From positions 62,001 through 126,000 of the forward strand of contig NZ_JWLC01000018.1 of assembly GCF_000813745.1 (NCBI RefSeq): 64,000 bases of DNA. The letters are read 5' to 3'. Positions 1 to 9,824 of this stretch are shown piece after piece. This DNA is from Leisingera sp. ANG-M1. GTDB taxonomy: Bacteria > Pseudomonadota > Alphaproteobacteria > Rhodobacterales > Rhodobacteraceae. The notes under the pieces are model-generated. The model made no database searches. It worked only from the letters and a program-made list of their open reading frames with translations, and had not been told where the DNA came from. The number at the start of each line of letters is the position of its first letter. The stretch's first letter is position 1. The position numbers were made by a program, and so were the translations under genes.

Positions 1-467
1 CATACCATCCGGTCCACAAACCAGAGCTTGCCGCCCACCATCACTGCAAGCCCGAAAAGAGTGAATCCCGGATCAAGCTGCCAAATACCCAGCAGCCAAG
101 GCAGCGCACCCAGGCCCGAGACCCAGGCCAGCCCTTTGGCCCAGCGGGCATGATGCGCGGGAATGGGCACGTGCCGGCGGTTCAGGAAGACCCGCTCTCC
201 GAAGGTGCCGCGGGAGGCCCAATTGACCGTGCTGGCTGGCGGTCCAAAGGCGCGCGGGTTCCACCAGGTCCAGACCAGAACAAGCGCCACCGGCAGCAGC
301 GCACCCCAGCCCAGCCAGACGCGGGACCAAACAGCCAGCGTCATCAGCGGCAGAACTGTCATCCGGCTGTATACGCTCCAGGGGTTTGCATGCCTCGCCC
401 AGGCGGCCTCATCCATGCGCATCAGCTTCTCGGAGGCTGCAAAAAGATCGAACCGGCGGCGGGTCAT
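1..467 (-). CDS. DUF6653 family membrane protein (3' end cut by window edge)
   Basis: Reading the minus strand from the ATG at 467 gives an open frame of 155 codons that runs off the left edge without a stop. The protein starts MTRRRFDLFAASEKLMRMDE and continues with WARHANPWSVYSRM, then a hydrophobic stretch (about residues 38-65) rich in Trp, then NWASRGTFGERVFLNRR and a second hydrophobic stretch near residues 110-145. This arrangement matches what I recall of the DUF6653 family, small membrane proteins of unknown function. It is divergent from the thioredoxin-TPR gene, with 74 bp between the two starts. Function unknown; family assignment is from memory of the motif pattern. Confidence 0.7.
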   Translation of the reverse strand, partial: MTRRRFDLFAASEKLMRMDEAAWARHANPWSVYSRMTVLPLMTLAVWSRVWLGWGALLPVALVLVWTWWNPRAFGPPASTVNWASRGTFGERVFLNRRHVPIPAHHARWAKGLAWVSGLGALPWLLGIWQLDPGFTLFGLAVMVGGKLWFVDRMV

Positions 468-541
468 GGGCAAACTCCTCTCTTGGTTTCCGGCGCGCAG
501 GATTCCATATAGGGGGCAAGTTCCAAGCGGAGAACAATCTG

Positions 542-1468
542 ATGAGCGAAATTCTTGGCAGCGCCGCACCGGCGGGCGATCTGATCAAAGACGTGACCGA
601 AGCCACCTTCATGCAGGACGTTGTGGAAGCGTCGATGCAGGCGCCGGTGATCGTGGATTTCTGGGCGCCCTGGTGCGGCCCTTGCAAGACGCTGGGCCCG
701 ATGCTGGAAGCGGCCGTGACCAAGGCCAAAGGCGCGGCGACCATGGCCAAGATCAACGTGGACGAAAACCAGCGGCTGGCCCAAGCGCTGGCGCAGCAGG
801 GGCTGCCGCTGCAGTCGATCCCTACCGTGGTTGCCTTTGTCCAAGGCCGTCCTGTCGATATGTTCCAGGGGGCGCTGCCCGCCTCCGAAATCGATGCTTT
901 CCTTAAGAAGGTGATCGAAGCCGCAGGGGGCTCTGCCGACGGCGGGCTTGGCGAAGCGCTGGAAGCGGCCGAGCAAATGCTGGCCGAAGGGGCCGTTGCG
1001 GACGCGGCGCAGACTTTTGCGGCCATTCTCGGTGAAGACGGCAGCAACGCTGCGGCTTATGGCGGGCTGGCACGCGCGCATATTGCGCTGGGCGATTTGG
1101 ACCAGGCAGAAGCGGTGCTGAACGGCGCTCCGGCGGAGATTGCGGAAGCTGCGGAAATCGAAGCGGCATTTGCGCAGATCGAATTGGCGCGGCAAGCGGA
1201 GAATGCAGGCCCGGTTGCGGAACTGCGGGCCGCTGTCGAGGCCAGCCCGGACGACCACCAGGCGCGGTTTGATCTGGCCCAGGCTTTGCATGCGGCGGGC
1301 GATGCCGAAGCTGCTGTGGCAGAGCTTCTGGAGCTGTTCCGCCGCGACCGGGAGTGGAGCGATGGCGCCGCCAAGACGCAGCTGTTCACCATTTTCGATG
1401 CGCTCAAGCCGAACGATCCGGTGGTTCTGAACGGGCGCCGCAAACTGAGCTCGCTGATATTTGCCTAA
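542..1468 (+). CDS. Thioredoxin-TPR fusion protein (CnoX/YbbN-like co-chaperone)
   Basis: 308 aa. Residues about 20-130 form a thioredoxin fold with WCGPC at 44-48 and a cis-Pro segment (QSIPTVV). The remainder is Ala-rich helical repeat sequence typical of the TPR_19/TPR_20 domains of YbbN/CnoX. Those proteins act as cytoplasmic chaperedoxins, holding unfolded clients and protecting cysteines; E. coli CnoX lacks an intact CXXC while alphaproteobacterial members keep it, as here. The ATG at 542 is chosen because the thioredoxin homology begins just after it and the frame upstream is low-complexity. It is followed by the LON-domain gene after 27 bp and by Trm112, probably one operon. Confidence 0.88.
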   Translation: MSEILGSAAPAGDLIKDVTEATFMQDVVEASMQAPVIVDFWAPWCGPCKTLGPMLEAAVTKAKGAATMAKINVDENQRLAQALAQQGLPLQSIPTVVAFVQGRPVDMFQGALPASEIDAFLKKVIEAAGGSADGGLGEALEAAEQMLAEGAVADAAQTFAAILGEDGSNAAAYGGLARAHIALGDLDQAEAVLNGAPAEIAEAAEIEAAFAQIELARQAENAGPVAELRAAVEASPDDHQARFDLAQALHAAGDAEAAVAELLELFRRDREWSDGAAKTQLFTIFDALKPNDPVVLNGRRKLSSLIFA

Positions 1469-1495
1469 CACCGGGGCAGCGCTACACTCTGTCCC

Positions 1496-2140
1496 ATGAT
1501 CCAGGCTGCCGAACTGCCGGACACGATTGCCGTGTTCCCCCTGCCCGGGGCGCTGTTGCTGCCCCGCTCGCGGCTGCCGCTGCATATCTTCGAGCCGCGC
1601 TACCTGCAGATGCTGGAAGACACTCTGAAGACGCGGCAGCGGCTGATCGGCATGGTGCAGCCCTTTCCGAACCCGCATGGCGGGGAGGAAGAGCTGCACA
1701 GCATCGGTTGCGCCGGGCGGGTCACCCAGTTTTCCGAGACCGAGGACGGACGGTACCTGATCACCCTGTCCGGTGTCTCCCGCTTCCGTATCACCCGCGA
1801 GGCCAGCGGCTTCACGCCCTACCGGCGCTGCGACGTCAGCTGGGCGGGGTTCGACCGGGATCTGGGCCGGTCGGAGGCGGATGACACGCTGGACCGGCCG
1901 TCGTTTCTGGATCTTCTGGAACGGTTCTTTTCGGCACGCAGCCTTTCGACTGACTGGGAAGCACTGAAAGAAGCCGAGGATGAATTGCTGATCAATTCCC
2001 TGGCGATGCTTCTGGAGTTCGACCCCGAGGACAAACAGGCCTTGCTCGAGGCGCCCTGTCTTGCCACAAGACGGGAAACGCTTGTCACTTTGATCGAATT
2101 CGCCCTGCGCGGCGGATCTCATGAGGAAACATTGCAATGA
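1496..2140 (+). CDS. LON peptidase substrate-binding domain protein
   Basis: 214 aa consisting of a single Lon N-terminal-type domain: it opens with [28 protein letters not shown], the classic start of that domain, and ends without any AAA+ or protease part. Stand-alone proteins of this kind are common in alphaproteobacteria; their role is not firmly established, though substrate recognition for proteolysis is usually assumed. The stop codon overlaps the start of the Trm112 gene by 4 nt (ATGA), so the two are very likely translated together. Confidence 0.85.
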   Translation: MIQAAELPDTIAVFPLPGALLLPRSRLPLHIFEPRYLQMLEDTLKTRQRLIGMVQPFPNPHGGEEELHSIGCAGRVTQFSETEDGRYLITLSGVSRFRITREASGFTPYRRCDVSWAGFDRDLGRSEADDTLDRPSFLDLLERFFSARSLSTDWEALKEAEDELLINSLAMLLEFDPEDKQALLEAPCLATRRETLVTLIEFALRGGSHEETLQ

Positions 2141-2325
2141 CCGAACCACAGGCGCCTGTCTTTGACCGGCGGATGCTGGAAGCCTTGGTCTGCCCGCTGA
2201 CGCAGACGGTGCTGGAGTATGACTCTCAGGCGCAGGAGCTGATTTCCCGGGCGGCCAATGTGGCCTTTCCGATCCGCAATGGTATCCCGGTCATGCTGGT
2301 GGACGAAGCCCGCGAACTGGATTGA
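2137..2325 (+). CDS. Trm112 family protein
   Basis: 62 aa with [21 protein letters not shown] at the N-terminus and [17 protein letters not shown] near the C-terminus, the two conserved blocks of Trm112/YcaR-like proteins. In eukaryotes and archaea Trm112 is an activator of methyltransferases; the bacterial homologues are small and only partly characterised. Most of the zinc cysteines are missing (one Cys remains), as in other bacterial members. It overlaps the LON-domain gene by 4 nt and is the last gene of the three-gene run. A family B repeat lies 41 nt after its stop. Confidence 0.85.
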   Translation: MTEPQAPVFDRRMLEALVCPLTQTVLEYDSQAQELISRAANVAFPIRNGIPVMLVDEARELD

Positions 2326-2366
2326 TCCTGCCGCCAGCTTGCGCATTCCGCCTGCCTTGGTGCGGA

Positions 2367-2446
2367 GCTCCCGCGCCTTCAGGTGCACCGGCTGCGCCGG
2401 CACCCCTTGCCAGGCTTGGGCCCGGCGCCGCGCCAAGGCGCGGCGC
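2367..2446 (+). repeat. Family B intergenic repeat, copy 1
   Basis: An 80-bp element with box 1 GCTCCCGCGC (2367), box 2 CTTGGGCCCGGC (2415-2426) and a terminal perfect hairpin, GCGCCGCGCC (2425-2434) against GGCGCGGCGC (2437-2446). It sits between the convergent Trm112 and ubiH genes. Similarity to the copy at 10425 continues weakly past the hairpin (GCGCT.CTAC and GGTTTTCCA-like tracts). The rest of the gap, to 2635, holds nothing else I can identify. Confidence 0.75.
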
Positions 2447-2635
2447 GGTTGCGCTCTACAGCAACGCTGCGGGTTTCCAAGCGGGATTGCTGTTGCGTCG
2501 GAGCTAATTTCCTGTCGTTGAGAGCCTATGTTGTGCTTGCGTTTTGCGCTGCGGCACCGCGCGGCAGCGAGGTGCCGGGCCCAACTGTGCAGGTACATCC
2601 CCGGATGTTCCGGAGCAGGCGGGAGGGTCCCGGTG

Positions 2636-3862
2636 TCAGATCGGGCGGCCTTGCAGAAGCCGTGGCATATCGCCGGTCAGGCCTGCGGCCTCGCGCACAA
2701 AGCCGCGGCGCAGGCCGGGGAGTGCGCCCGCCAGCCCCATGCCAATGTCCCGGCCCAGCCGCAGCAGCGGGTTGTCGTTGGAAAACAGCCGGTTGAACAC
2801 GTCGGTGGCCGCAACCAGAGACGCGGTGTCGAAGCGGCGCCATTGCTGGTAGCGCTCCATCACCAGGAGCGAGCCGATATCTTCACCGCGGCGGGTAGCT
2901 CCAGTGATCACTTCGGCAAGCGCTCCGACGTCGCGCAGCCCGGCGTTCAGCCCTTGGCCTGCAATCGGGTGCATCCCATGCGCAGCGTCGCCGATCAGCG
3001 CCATGCGGTCACCGATGAAGCTGTTGGCGATGGTCAGGTTCAGCGGGTAGGTGAAGCGTTTGCCTGCCAGGGAGATCTCCCCCAGGAAATCGCCAAACCG
3101 CGGGCGGAGGGCCTGGATGTAACCGTCGTCGTCCAATGCATGGATCGCTTTGGCTGTCTCTGTCCGCTCGCTCCACACGATGGAGGAGCGGTTGCCGGGC
3201 AGCGGCAGGATCGCCAGCGGCCCCGGCGGCATAAAAAACTGATGCGCGATGCCGTTGTGCGGCTTTTCGTGGTCGATGGCGCAAACCAGTGCTGTCTGGC
3301 CGTAATCCCAGCCGGTGCGCTTGATGCCCGCGCGCTGGGCGGTGCCGCTGCGGCGTCCGTCCGAGCCGACCAGAACCTGGCCGCGCAGCTCTCCGCCGTC
3401 GTCCAGCGAGACGGTCACACCGGTTGTGTCCGGCGCCTGCGCCACCACAGTGCGGCCTGATACCAGCGTGACGCCGGGCGCATCTTCCATCGCTTGCAGA
3501 AAGGCGCGGCGCAGATAGCGGTCCTCGACCATATAACCCATCGGGCCTTCTTCCAGTTCGGCATGGTCGAAATGGATGAAAAAAGGCGACGGCCCCTGGC
3601 CCGCATGGCCGTCTGTCACCTTGATCTCCAGCATGGCTTGCGCGTTGTCTCCAACGTGCTGCCACACGCCGATCTGCTGCAGCAGCCGCTGCGAGGCCAG
3701 CGCCAGCGCATAGCCGCGCCCGTCAAAGCCTTCGTCAGCAAGTTTGTCCGGGGTGAGCGAGTCGACCACGGTGACGCTGTGCCCGGTCTGCGCCAGGGCC
3801 AGGGCAAGGGCAGGGCCGTTCAGCCCGCCGCCCACGATCAGGATATCACACGCATTTTTCAT
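2636..3862 (-). CDS. ubiH: UbiH/UbiF/COQ6-type FAD-dependent hydroxylase
   Basis: 408 aa. The N-terminal dinucleotide fold (CDILIVGGGLNGPALALALAQTGHSV) and the C-terminal flavin motif GDAAHGMHPIAGQGLNAGLRD identify the ubiquinone-ring hydroxylase family of class A flavin monooxygenases, which act at the membrane in ubiquinone synthesis. Whether this is the C5, C6 or C1 hydroxylase cannot be told by eye; alphaproteobacteria often use one or two enzymes with broadened regiospecificity. I chose the ATG at 3862 over the in-frame ATG at 3898 because the fold starts immediately after it and a GCGGGG Shine-Dalgarno-like tract precedes it. Divergent from the amidase gene. Confidence 0.85.
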   Translation of the reverse strand: MKNACDILIVGGGLNGPALALALAQTGHSVTVVDSLTPDKLADEGFDGRGYALALASQRLLQQIGVWQHVGDNAQAMLEIKVTDGHAGQGPSPFFIHFDHAELEEGPMGYMVEDRYLRRAFLQAMEDAPGVTLVSGRTVVAQAPDTTGVTVSLDDGGELRGQVLVGSDGRRSGTAQRAGIKRTGWDYGQTALVCAIDHEKPHNGIAHQFFMPPGPLAILPLPGNRSSIVWSERTETAKAIHALDDDGYIQALRPRFGDFLGEISLAGKRFTYPLNLTIANSFIGDRMALIGDAAHGMHPIAGQGLNAGLRDVGALAEVITGATRRGEDIGSLLVMERYQQWRRFDTASLVAATDVFNRLFSNDNPLLRLGRDIGMGLAGALPGLRRGFVREAAGLTGDMPRLLQGRPI

Positions 3863-3973
3863 GCCCCGCAATATGCGCCTGCTGGCGGGATTGTCCATGC
3901 AGGAAGCGCGGGATTGTGCCTGCGTCCTGCTGCCGCTACCGTCGGCGCCGAAGGTTTAGGAGTGAATGGGCAA

Positions 3974-5305
3974 ATGAAAGACTGGCTGACGATGACCGCC
4001 GCTGATCTGGGACGCGGGATTGAGGCGGGTGAAATCAGCCCTGTGGCGCTGACCCGCTGCTATCTGGACGCGATCGATGCCCATCCGCTGAAAGACCGGA
4101 TTTATACCCAAGTGACCCATGACCGCGCCCTGGCCGAGGCTGCAGCCGCTGAGGCGCGCGCCGGCCTGGGGCTGCGCCGCTCGCTGCTGGACGGCGTACC
4201 CATCAGCTGGAAGGACCTGTTCGACAGCGCAGGCACCACAACCGAATCCGGTTCGGACCTTCTCAAGGGCCGGGTGCCGGAGCAGGACGCAACAGTGCTG
4301 CGCAATGCGACGCTCATGGGGACTGTTTGCCTCGGCAAGACCCATATGAGCGAGCTGGCCTTCTCCGGCCTTGGCTTCAACCCGGTCAAGGAAACGCCGC
4401 CTTGCGTCAATGATCCAGAGGCCGCACCCGGAGGGTCGTCCTCCGGCGCAGCGGCGTCTGTGACCTACGGGCTGGCGGCTGCGGGCATTGGCTCGGACAC
4501 TGGCGGATCGGTGCGGATCCCGTCGTCCTGGAATGATCTGGTGGGGCTCAAGACCACCTCCGGCCGGATCACCCTGGAAGGCGTGGTGCCGCTGTGCCTG
4601 AAGTTCGACACCATCGGCCCGCTGGCGCGCTCCGTCGAGGACGCGGGCCTGCTGCTGGGCGTCTTGGAAGGCACCCCCGGCCCGGATCTGCGCTGCCCGG
4701 CTTCACTCAAAGGGCGCCGTTTCGCCGATTTACAGACTGTGGCGCAGAATGATCTGGACCCGAAAATAGCGGCAGCTTACCAGGAAACGCTTCAAAAGCT
4801 GAAAGATGCAGGCGCCGAAATCGTGCCGCTGGACGTGCCCGCGCTGGAAGAGGCCATGGGCCTCAGCCCGATTCTCTACACCACCGAAGCCTACGGGCTG
4901 TGGAAAGACGTGATCGAAGCTTCGCCGCAGCTGATGTATGCGGAAATCCTGGAACGCTTCCGCTCCGGCGCGCAATTCAGAGGCTCGGACTACGTCGCGG
5001 CCTGGGGCAAGCTGGAGCAGTGCCGGATGGCCTGGGATCAGGCCGTGGCCGGGTTTGATGCGGTGCTGAGCCCGGTGTCTCCAATCCTGCCGCCGAACAT
5101 GGAGCGGTTGCAAAACGATCACGGCTACTATGTCCAATCCAACCTGCTGGCGCTGCGCAACACCCGGATTGGCAATCTGATGGGGCTCTGCGGGCTGTCG
5201 CTGCCGACCGGCACCCCTAGCTGCGGCCTGCAGGTGCTGGGCCAGCCGGACTGCGAAGAGGCCCTGCTGCGCATCGGCGCCGCGATCGAGGCGGCCTTGG
5301 CCTGA
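3974..5305 (+). CDS. Amidase (amidase signature family)
   Basis: 443 aa. The Ser-cisSer-Lys triad of the amidase signature family is visible: Lys80 in SWKDLFDSAG, cis-Ser155 in PGGSSSGAAASV, and the nucleophile Ser179 in GSDTGGSVRIPS. The length is normal for the family. Substrate is unknown. It could be a general amide hydrolase; it is not next to gatB, so a role as GatA is unlikely. The start at 3974 follows AGGAG at 3958-3962; a GTG at 3962 is an alternative but would overlap that ribosome-binding site. The 111-bp gap to the divergent ubiH should hold both promoters. Confidence 0.85.
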   Translation: MKDWLTMTAADLGRGIEAGEISPVALTRCYLDAIDAHPLKDRIYTQVTHDRALAEAAAAEARAGLGLRRSLLDGVPISWKDLFDSAGTTTESGSDLLKGRVPEQDATVLRNATLMGTVCLGKTHMSELAFSGLGFNPVKETPPCVNDPEAAPGGSSSGAAASVTYGLAAAGIGSDTGGSVRIPSSWNDLVGLKTTSGRITLEGVVPLCLKFDTIGPLARSVEDAGLLLGVLEGTPGPDLRCPASLKGRRFADLQTVAQNDLDPKIAAAYQETLQKLKDAGAEIVPLDVPALEEAMGLSPILYTTEAYGLWKDVIEASPQLMYAEILERFRSGAQFRGSDYVAAWGKLEQCRMAWDQAVAGFDAVLSPVSPILPPNMERLQNDHGYYVQSNLLALRNTRIGNLMGLCGLSLPTGTPSCGLQVLGQPDCEEALLRIGAAIEAALA

Positions 5306-5414
5306 AAGCCACATTTGGCCCATCGGGCCACTCACCGGGTGGACGCATCCGCCCGCCCTCTGTAACCTAAGGCGCAAACGGGGCGCCAATGATCCCGTGA
5401 CCGAGGCATAAGAC

Positions 5415-6593
5415 ATGGATTTTCCTGAGCGGTTTTCGAACCTGCCAGCCTACGCGTTCCCGCGCCTGCGGGCGCTTTTGGACCATCACACCCCTGGCGG
5501 GGATGTGGTGCATATGACCATTGGCGAGCCGAAACATGCGTTTCCGGCCTGGGTCACCGATGTCATCACCGAAAACGCGGCCGGGTTTAACCAGTACCCG
5601 AACAACGACGGCACCCCCGAACTGCGCGGCGCCATCTCGGACTGGATCAGCCGCCGTTACGGTGTGACGACGGATCCCGAAACCCAAATTATGGCGCTGA
5701 ACGGCACCCGCGAGGGGCTTTACAATGCCGCCATGGCGCTCTGCCCGGAGCAGAAGAACGGGCAAAAGCCGGTGGTGCTGATCCCGAACCCCTTCTACCA
5801 GGTCTATATGGTGGCCACGCTCTCAGTCGCGGCTGAGCCGGTGTTTGTGCCCGCGACCGCTGCGACCGGCCATCTGCCGGACTACGAGAACCTGCCTGAG
5901 GATGTGCTGAACCGCACCGCCGTGGCTTATATCTGCTCGCCTGCCAACCCGCAGGGGGCGGTGGCCTCGCGCGATTACTGGACCCGGCTGATCCAGCTGG
6001 CGGAAAAGTACGATTTCCGTATCTTCGCGGACGAATGCTATTCCGAGATTTACCGCGATGAGGCGCCTGTGGGTGCGCTGACCGTCGCGCAGGAGCTGGG
6101 TGCCGATCCCGAGCGGGTGGTGCTGTTCAACTCGCTGTCCAAACGGTCGAACCTGCCGGGCCTGCGCTCTGGCCTGATCGCCGCCGGCCCTGATACCATC
6201 AAACGTGTGAAACAGCTGAGGGCCTATTCCGGCGCACCGCTGCCGGCACCGTTGCAGGCGGCTGCGGCCCGGGTCTGGGCAGATGAGGCACATGTGGTGG
6301 AGAACCGTGCGCTCTACCAGGAAAAATACACCATCGCCGACGAGGTCTTTGCTGGCCTCAACGGCTATATGGCACCCCAGGCGGGTTTCTTCCTGTGGCT
6401 GCCAGTGGAAAACGGCGAGAAGGCCGCGCTGAAGCTATGGCAAGAGACCGGCGTGCGGGTGCTGCCTGGCGCTTACCTGGCGCAAGGCGAACCGGGACAG
6501 AACCCGGGCGAGACATATATCCGGGTGGCGCTGGTCGCACCCTCCGAGGACACCCGCAAGGCGCTGACCACGCTGCGCGGTTGCCTCTACTGA
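5415..6593 (+). CDS. dapC: Class I/II aminotransferase, probably succinyldiaminopimelate transaminase
   Basis: 392 aa PLP fold type I enzyme. The Schiff-base lysine is K243 in SLSKRSNLPGLRSG, and the NPxNP-type block ICSPANPQGAV is present. The SKRSN.PG.RSG form is typical of DapC (N-succinyl-L,L-diaminopimelate aminotransferase, lysine and peptidoglycan precursor pathway), and the N-terminus RFSNLPAYAFPRLRALL also fits that group. Other class I aminotransferases cannot be excluded without a tree. It is 109 bp after the amidase and 116 bp before ftsK, so probably transcribed on its own. Confidence 0.75.
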   Translation: MDFPERFSNLPAYAFPRLRALLDHHTPGGDVVHMTIGEPKHAFPAWVTDVITENAAGFNQYPNNDGTPELRGAISDWISRRYGVTTDPETQIMALNGTREGLYNAAMALCPEQKNGQKPVVLIPNPFYQVYMVATLSVAAEPVFVPATAATGHLPDYENLPEDVLNRTAVAYICSPANPQGAVASRDYWTRLIQLAEKYDFRIFADECYSEIYRDEAPVGALTVAQELGADPERVVLFNSLSKRSNLPGLRSGLIAAGPDTIKRVKQLRAYSGAPLPAPLQAAAARVWADEAHVVENRALYQEKYTIADEVFAGLNGYMAPQAGFFLWLPVENGEKAALKLWQETGVRVLPGAYLAQGEPGQNPGETYIRVALVAPSEDTRKALTTLRGCLY

Positions 6594-6709
6594 GATTTCG
6601 CTGCGCGGCCCAACGAGCAGGGCGGGCCGCACAGCCAAAACCAATAATCGGGCGCACAGACCTGCGGTGAACAGCGGGCAGCGCCGTAAGATACGGAACT
6701 GAGGTAGGC

Positions 6710-9700
6710 ATGGCATTTCAAACCCGCAGCCGCGATCCGCTGCTCGACAGCAACATGCAGGCGGCCATTGAAAAGCGCGGCAAGGAATTGATCGGGATCG
6801 CCCTGATCCTGGCGGGGCTGGCGGTTGCCGCCATGCTGGGCTCCTACACGCCCGAAGATCCGAACTGGACCGTCTCCACCGACGCGCCGGTGCAAAACTG
6901 GCTGGGCCGTCCCGGCGCCTCTGTCTCCTTCATCCTGATTACCCTGTTCGGCAAGGCCAGCTGGGCGCTGCCGCTGTTCCTGTTTGCCTGGGGTGCGCGC
7001 TTTGTGCTGCACCGGGGCGAGGACCGGGTGGTCTGGCCGCTGCTTTTGTCGGTGCCGTGGCTGCTGGTGGTGGCCCTGCACATGGAGACCCTGAACGCCA
7101 GCAGCAGCTGGCAGCAGAACTATGATTTCGGCCTCGGCGGCATGGTTGGCTATACCTTCCTCGGCGCGCTGCTGGCGCTCTTGCCGGTCAGCCTGCATTT
7201 CATGGTCAAAATCATGTCCCTGCTCAGCGCCGCTGGCATGATTGCCCTTGGCTGCGCGGTGCTGGGGTTCACCTGGCCCGAAGTGAAAAAGGGCCTGCAC
7301 AAGGTGATGATCGGCCTGATCCTGGGCTATGGCGCAGTTGCCGCATTGCTGGGCCGCGGTGCCTCGAACGGCCTGCAGGCGGCCCTCACCTACCGCAAGG
7401 AACGCGCAGCCCGCGCCGAGGCCGCTGAAGAGTACACCGATGTGGCAGCCGAGCCGGAGATGTTTGAGGACTATCCGGACGACACCTACGTGGAGGAAGC
7501 TGTTCAGCAAGAGACTGAAGCTCCTGCCAAAGGTGGCCTGCTGTCGCGGGTGCCGGGCCTGATCCGCCGCGCCGCGCCTGAAGCTGAGGCTGAAAACCTC
7601 TATACCGCAGAAGCGCAGGCATATGAGCCGGAAGACCGTCCCGAAGACGGCGCGTCTCCGGAAGACCGGGTGTCGCAGAAAATCGCCAATGCGGTGCGCA
7701 TCCGCCGCGCCGCCGAAGTGCCGCCGGAAGAAGACCCCAACCTGCCGCTCACCAAGGGTCGCGGCCAGCGCCCGGCACCGCTGATCTTCAACTCTGTAGC
7801 AGCAGACGATGGCCTGCCGCCGGAGCCGCCGCTGACAGCCGCGCAGGTGCCTGCCGCCCCGCTGCCGGAAGAGCCGCCGCTGACCTGGCAGGCACCGGAA
7901 GAGGAAACCGATGTGCCCGAAGGCTCGGATTCCGCGGTGCAAACGCGTGCCGATGCCGAAGATTTTGCGGCTGACCATGGCATGATTACCCCGGACCATG
8001 TGGCCTCTGAAGCGCTGCCGGATGTTGCTAAACCCGCCACGCCCGTCGATGCTGCACCTGTTCCTCAGGCCGCCGCACCTGCCGCGCCGGGCCCGCGCCT
8101 GACGGTTGACCTGCCGGTGGCAGAGCCCCGCAAGGCCGTGGTCGAAAAGCCAGCCCGCAAGGCCGTGCAGCCCTCCGCCCGCGCCAAGGCAGAGGCCCAG
8201 CCCAAGCTGGCCTTTGAAGACAGCAGCAGCGATTTCGAACTGCCGCCGCTCAATCTGCTGACCAACCCGATGAGCATCGAGCGCCACCACCTCAGCGATG
8301 AGGCGCTGGAGGAAAACGCGCGGATGCTGGAAACCGTGCTGGACGACTATGGCGTCAAGGGTGAGATCGTCTCGGTGCGCCCCGGCCCTGTTGTCACCAT
8401 GTATGAGCTGGAGCCGGCGCCGGGCCTCAAGGCCTCCCGCGTGATCGGCCTGGCCGACGACATAGCCCGTTCCATGTCGGCGCTGTCCGCGAGGGTCTCT
8501 ACCGTGCCTGGCCGCACCGTGATCGGTATCGAATTGCCGAACGAGAACCGCGAAAAAGTGGTGCTGCGTGAAATCTTGTCGTCGCGCGACTTTGGCGACG
8601 GCAACCACGCACTGCCGCTGGCGCTGGGCAAGGACATCGGCGGCGACGCCATGGTCGCAAACCTCGCCAAGATGCCCCACCTGCTGATCGCCGGTACCAC
8701 CGGCTCCGGTAAGTCGGTGGCGATCAACACCATGATTCTGTCGCTGCTGTATAAGCTGACGCCGGATGAATGCCGCCTGATCATGATCGACCCCAAGATG
8801 CTGGAACTCAGCGTCTATGACGGCATCCCGCATCTGCTGTCGCCGGTTGTGACCGATCCGAAAAAGGCGGTCGTCGCTCTGAAATGGGTGGTCGGCGAGA
8901 TGGAAGACCGCTACCGCAAGATGTCCAAGATGGGCGTGCGCAACATCGCGGGCTACAATGGCCGGGTGAAGGAAGCACTGGCCAAAGGCGAGCTGTTCTC
9001 GCGCACTGTTCAGACCGGGTTCGATGACGACACGGGCGAACCGGTGTTCGAGACCGAAGAATTCGAACCCAAGGCGCTGCCCTATATCGTCGTGATCGTC
9101 GACGAGATGGCCGATTTGATGATGGTTGCGGGCAAGGAGATCGAAGCCTGCATCCAGCGTCTGGCGCAGATGGCGCGGGCATCGGGCATCCACCTGATCA
9201 TGGCCACCCAGCGCCCCTCGGTGGACGTGATCACCGGCACCATCAAAGCCAACTTCCCGACCCGGATTTCCTTCCAAGTGACGTCGAAAGTCGACAGCCG
9301 CACCATCTTGGGCGAAATGGGCGCCGAGCAGCTTCTCGGCATGGGCGACATGCTCTATATGGCCGGCGGCGCCAAGATCACACGCTGCCACGGCCCCTTC
9401 TGTTCTGATGAAGAGGTCGAGGAGGTGGTGAACCATCTCAAGCAGTTCGGCCCGCCGGACTATGTCGGCAGCGTGCTGGACGGCCCGGATGAGGACAAGG
9501 CTGACAATATTGATGCGGTTCTGGGGCTGAATACCGGCGGCAATACCGATACCGAAGACGCTCTTTATGACACCGCAGTTGCCATTGTGATCAAGGACCG
9601 CAAATGTTCGACGTCCTACATCCAGCGCAAGCTGGCGATCGGCTATAACAAGGCAGCCCGGCTGGTTGAGCAGATGGAGGACGAGGGCGTTGTCTCGGCT

Positions 9701-9745
9701 GCTAACCATGTGGGCAAGCGGGAAATTCTTGTTCCCGAACAATAA
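6710..9745 (+). CDS. ftsK: DNA translocase FtsK
   Basis: 1011 aa, with the full FtsK layout. About residues 20-190 hold four membrane segments ([34 protein letters not shown] and others). A Pro/Glu/Ala-rich linker runs to about 510. The motor domain has Walker A GTTGSGKS near 661 and Walker [13 protein letters not shown] near 795, followed by [13 protein letters not shown]. The C-terminal gamma winged helix ([30 protein letters not shown]) recognises KOPS sequences. The protein pumps chromosomal DNA through the septum and activates XerCD at dif. GAGG at the usual distance supports the ATG at 6710. A 12-bp-stem hairpin follows the stop, and lolA lies downstream, as in many alphaproteobacteria. 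Confidence 0.96.
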   Translation: MAFQTRSRDPLLDSNMQAAIEKRGKELIGIALILAGLAVAAMLGSYTPEDPNWTVSTDAPVQNWLGRPGASVSFILITLFGKASWALPLFLFAWGARFVLHRGEDRVVWPLLLSVPWLLVVALHMETLNASSSWQQNYDFGLGGMVGYTFLGALLALLPVSLHFMVKIMSLLSAAGMIALGCAVLGFTWPEVKKGLHKVMIGLILGYGAVAALLGRGASNGLQAALTYRKERAARAEAAEEYTDVAAEPEMFEDYPDDTYVEEAVQQETEAPAKGGLLSRVPGLIRRAAPEAEAENLYTAEAQAYEPEDRPEDGASPEDRVSQKIANAVRIRRAAEVPPEEDPNLPLTKGRGQRPAPLIFNSVAADDGLPPEPPLTAAQVPAAPLPEEPPLTWQAPEEETDVPEGSDSAVQTRADAEDFAADHGMITPDHVASEALPDVAKPATPVDAAPVPQAAAPAAPGPRLTVDLPVAEPRKAVVEKPARKAVQPSARAKAEAQPKLAFEDSSSDFELPPLNLLTNPMSIERHHLSDEALEENARMLETVLDDYGVKGEIVSVRPGPVVTMYELEPAPGLKASRVIGLADDIARSMSALSARVSTVPGRTVIGIELPNENREKVVLREILSSRDFGDGNHALPLALGKDIGGDAMVANLAKMPHLLIAGTTGSGKSVAINTMILSLLYKLTPDECRLIMIDPKMLELSVYDGIPHLLSPVVTDPKKAVVALKWVVGEMEDRYRKMSKMGVRNIAGYNGRVKEALAKGELFSRTVQTGFDDDTGEPVFETEEFEPKALPYIVVIVDEMADLMMVAGKEIEACIQRLAQMARASGIHLIMATQRPSVDVITGTIKANFPTRISFQVTSKVDSRTILGEMGAEQLLGMGDMLYMAGGAKITRCHGPFCSDEEVEEVVNHLKQFGPPDYVGSVLDGPDEDKADNIDAVLGLNTGGNTDTEDALYDTAVAIVIKDRKCSTSYIQRKLAIGYNKAARLVEQMEDEGVVSAANHVGKREILVPEQ

Positions 9746-9762
9746 GCTGACGAAATTCCGCC

Positions 9763-9790
9763 GATGCCGGGCCCTAGCGGGTCCGGCATC
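9763..9790 (+). terminator. Hairpin after ftsK
   Basis: A 12-bp stem (9763-9774 with 9779-9790, one G.T pair) and the four-base loop TAGC, starting 18 nt after the ftsK stop. It is followed by the pyrimidine-rich TTCACTTCT, not a pure T run. Probably a transcription terminator or mRNA 3'-end stabiliser between ftsK and lolA. Confidence 0.65.
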
Positions 9791-9824
9791 TTCACTTCTG
9801 CAGCAGCGTACCTATGTTGAGCTC

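Noticed and set aside
464-2149. 561-codon minus-strand frame over the thioredoxin and LON-domain genes
   Set aside because: Shadow frame; both sense genes have clear family motifs and the minus translation has none.
6587-9742. 1051-codon open frame on the minus strand opposite ftsK
   Set aside because: Antisense shadow of a high-GC gene. The translation is His/Gln/Arg-rich without domains, and the plus-strand FtsK motifs are unambiguous.
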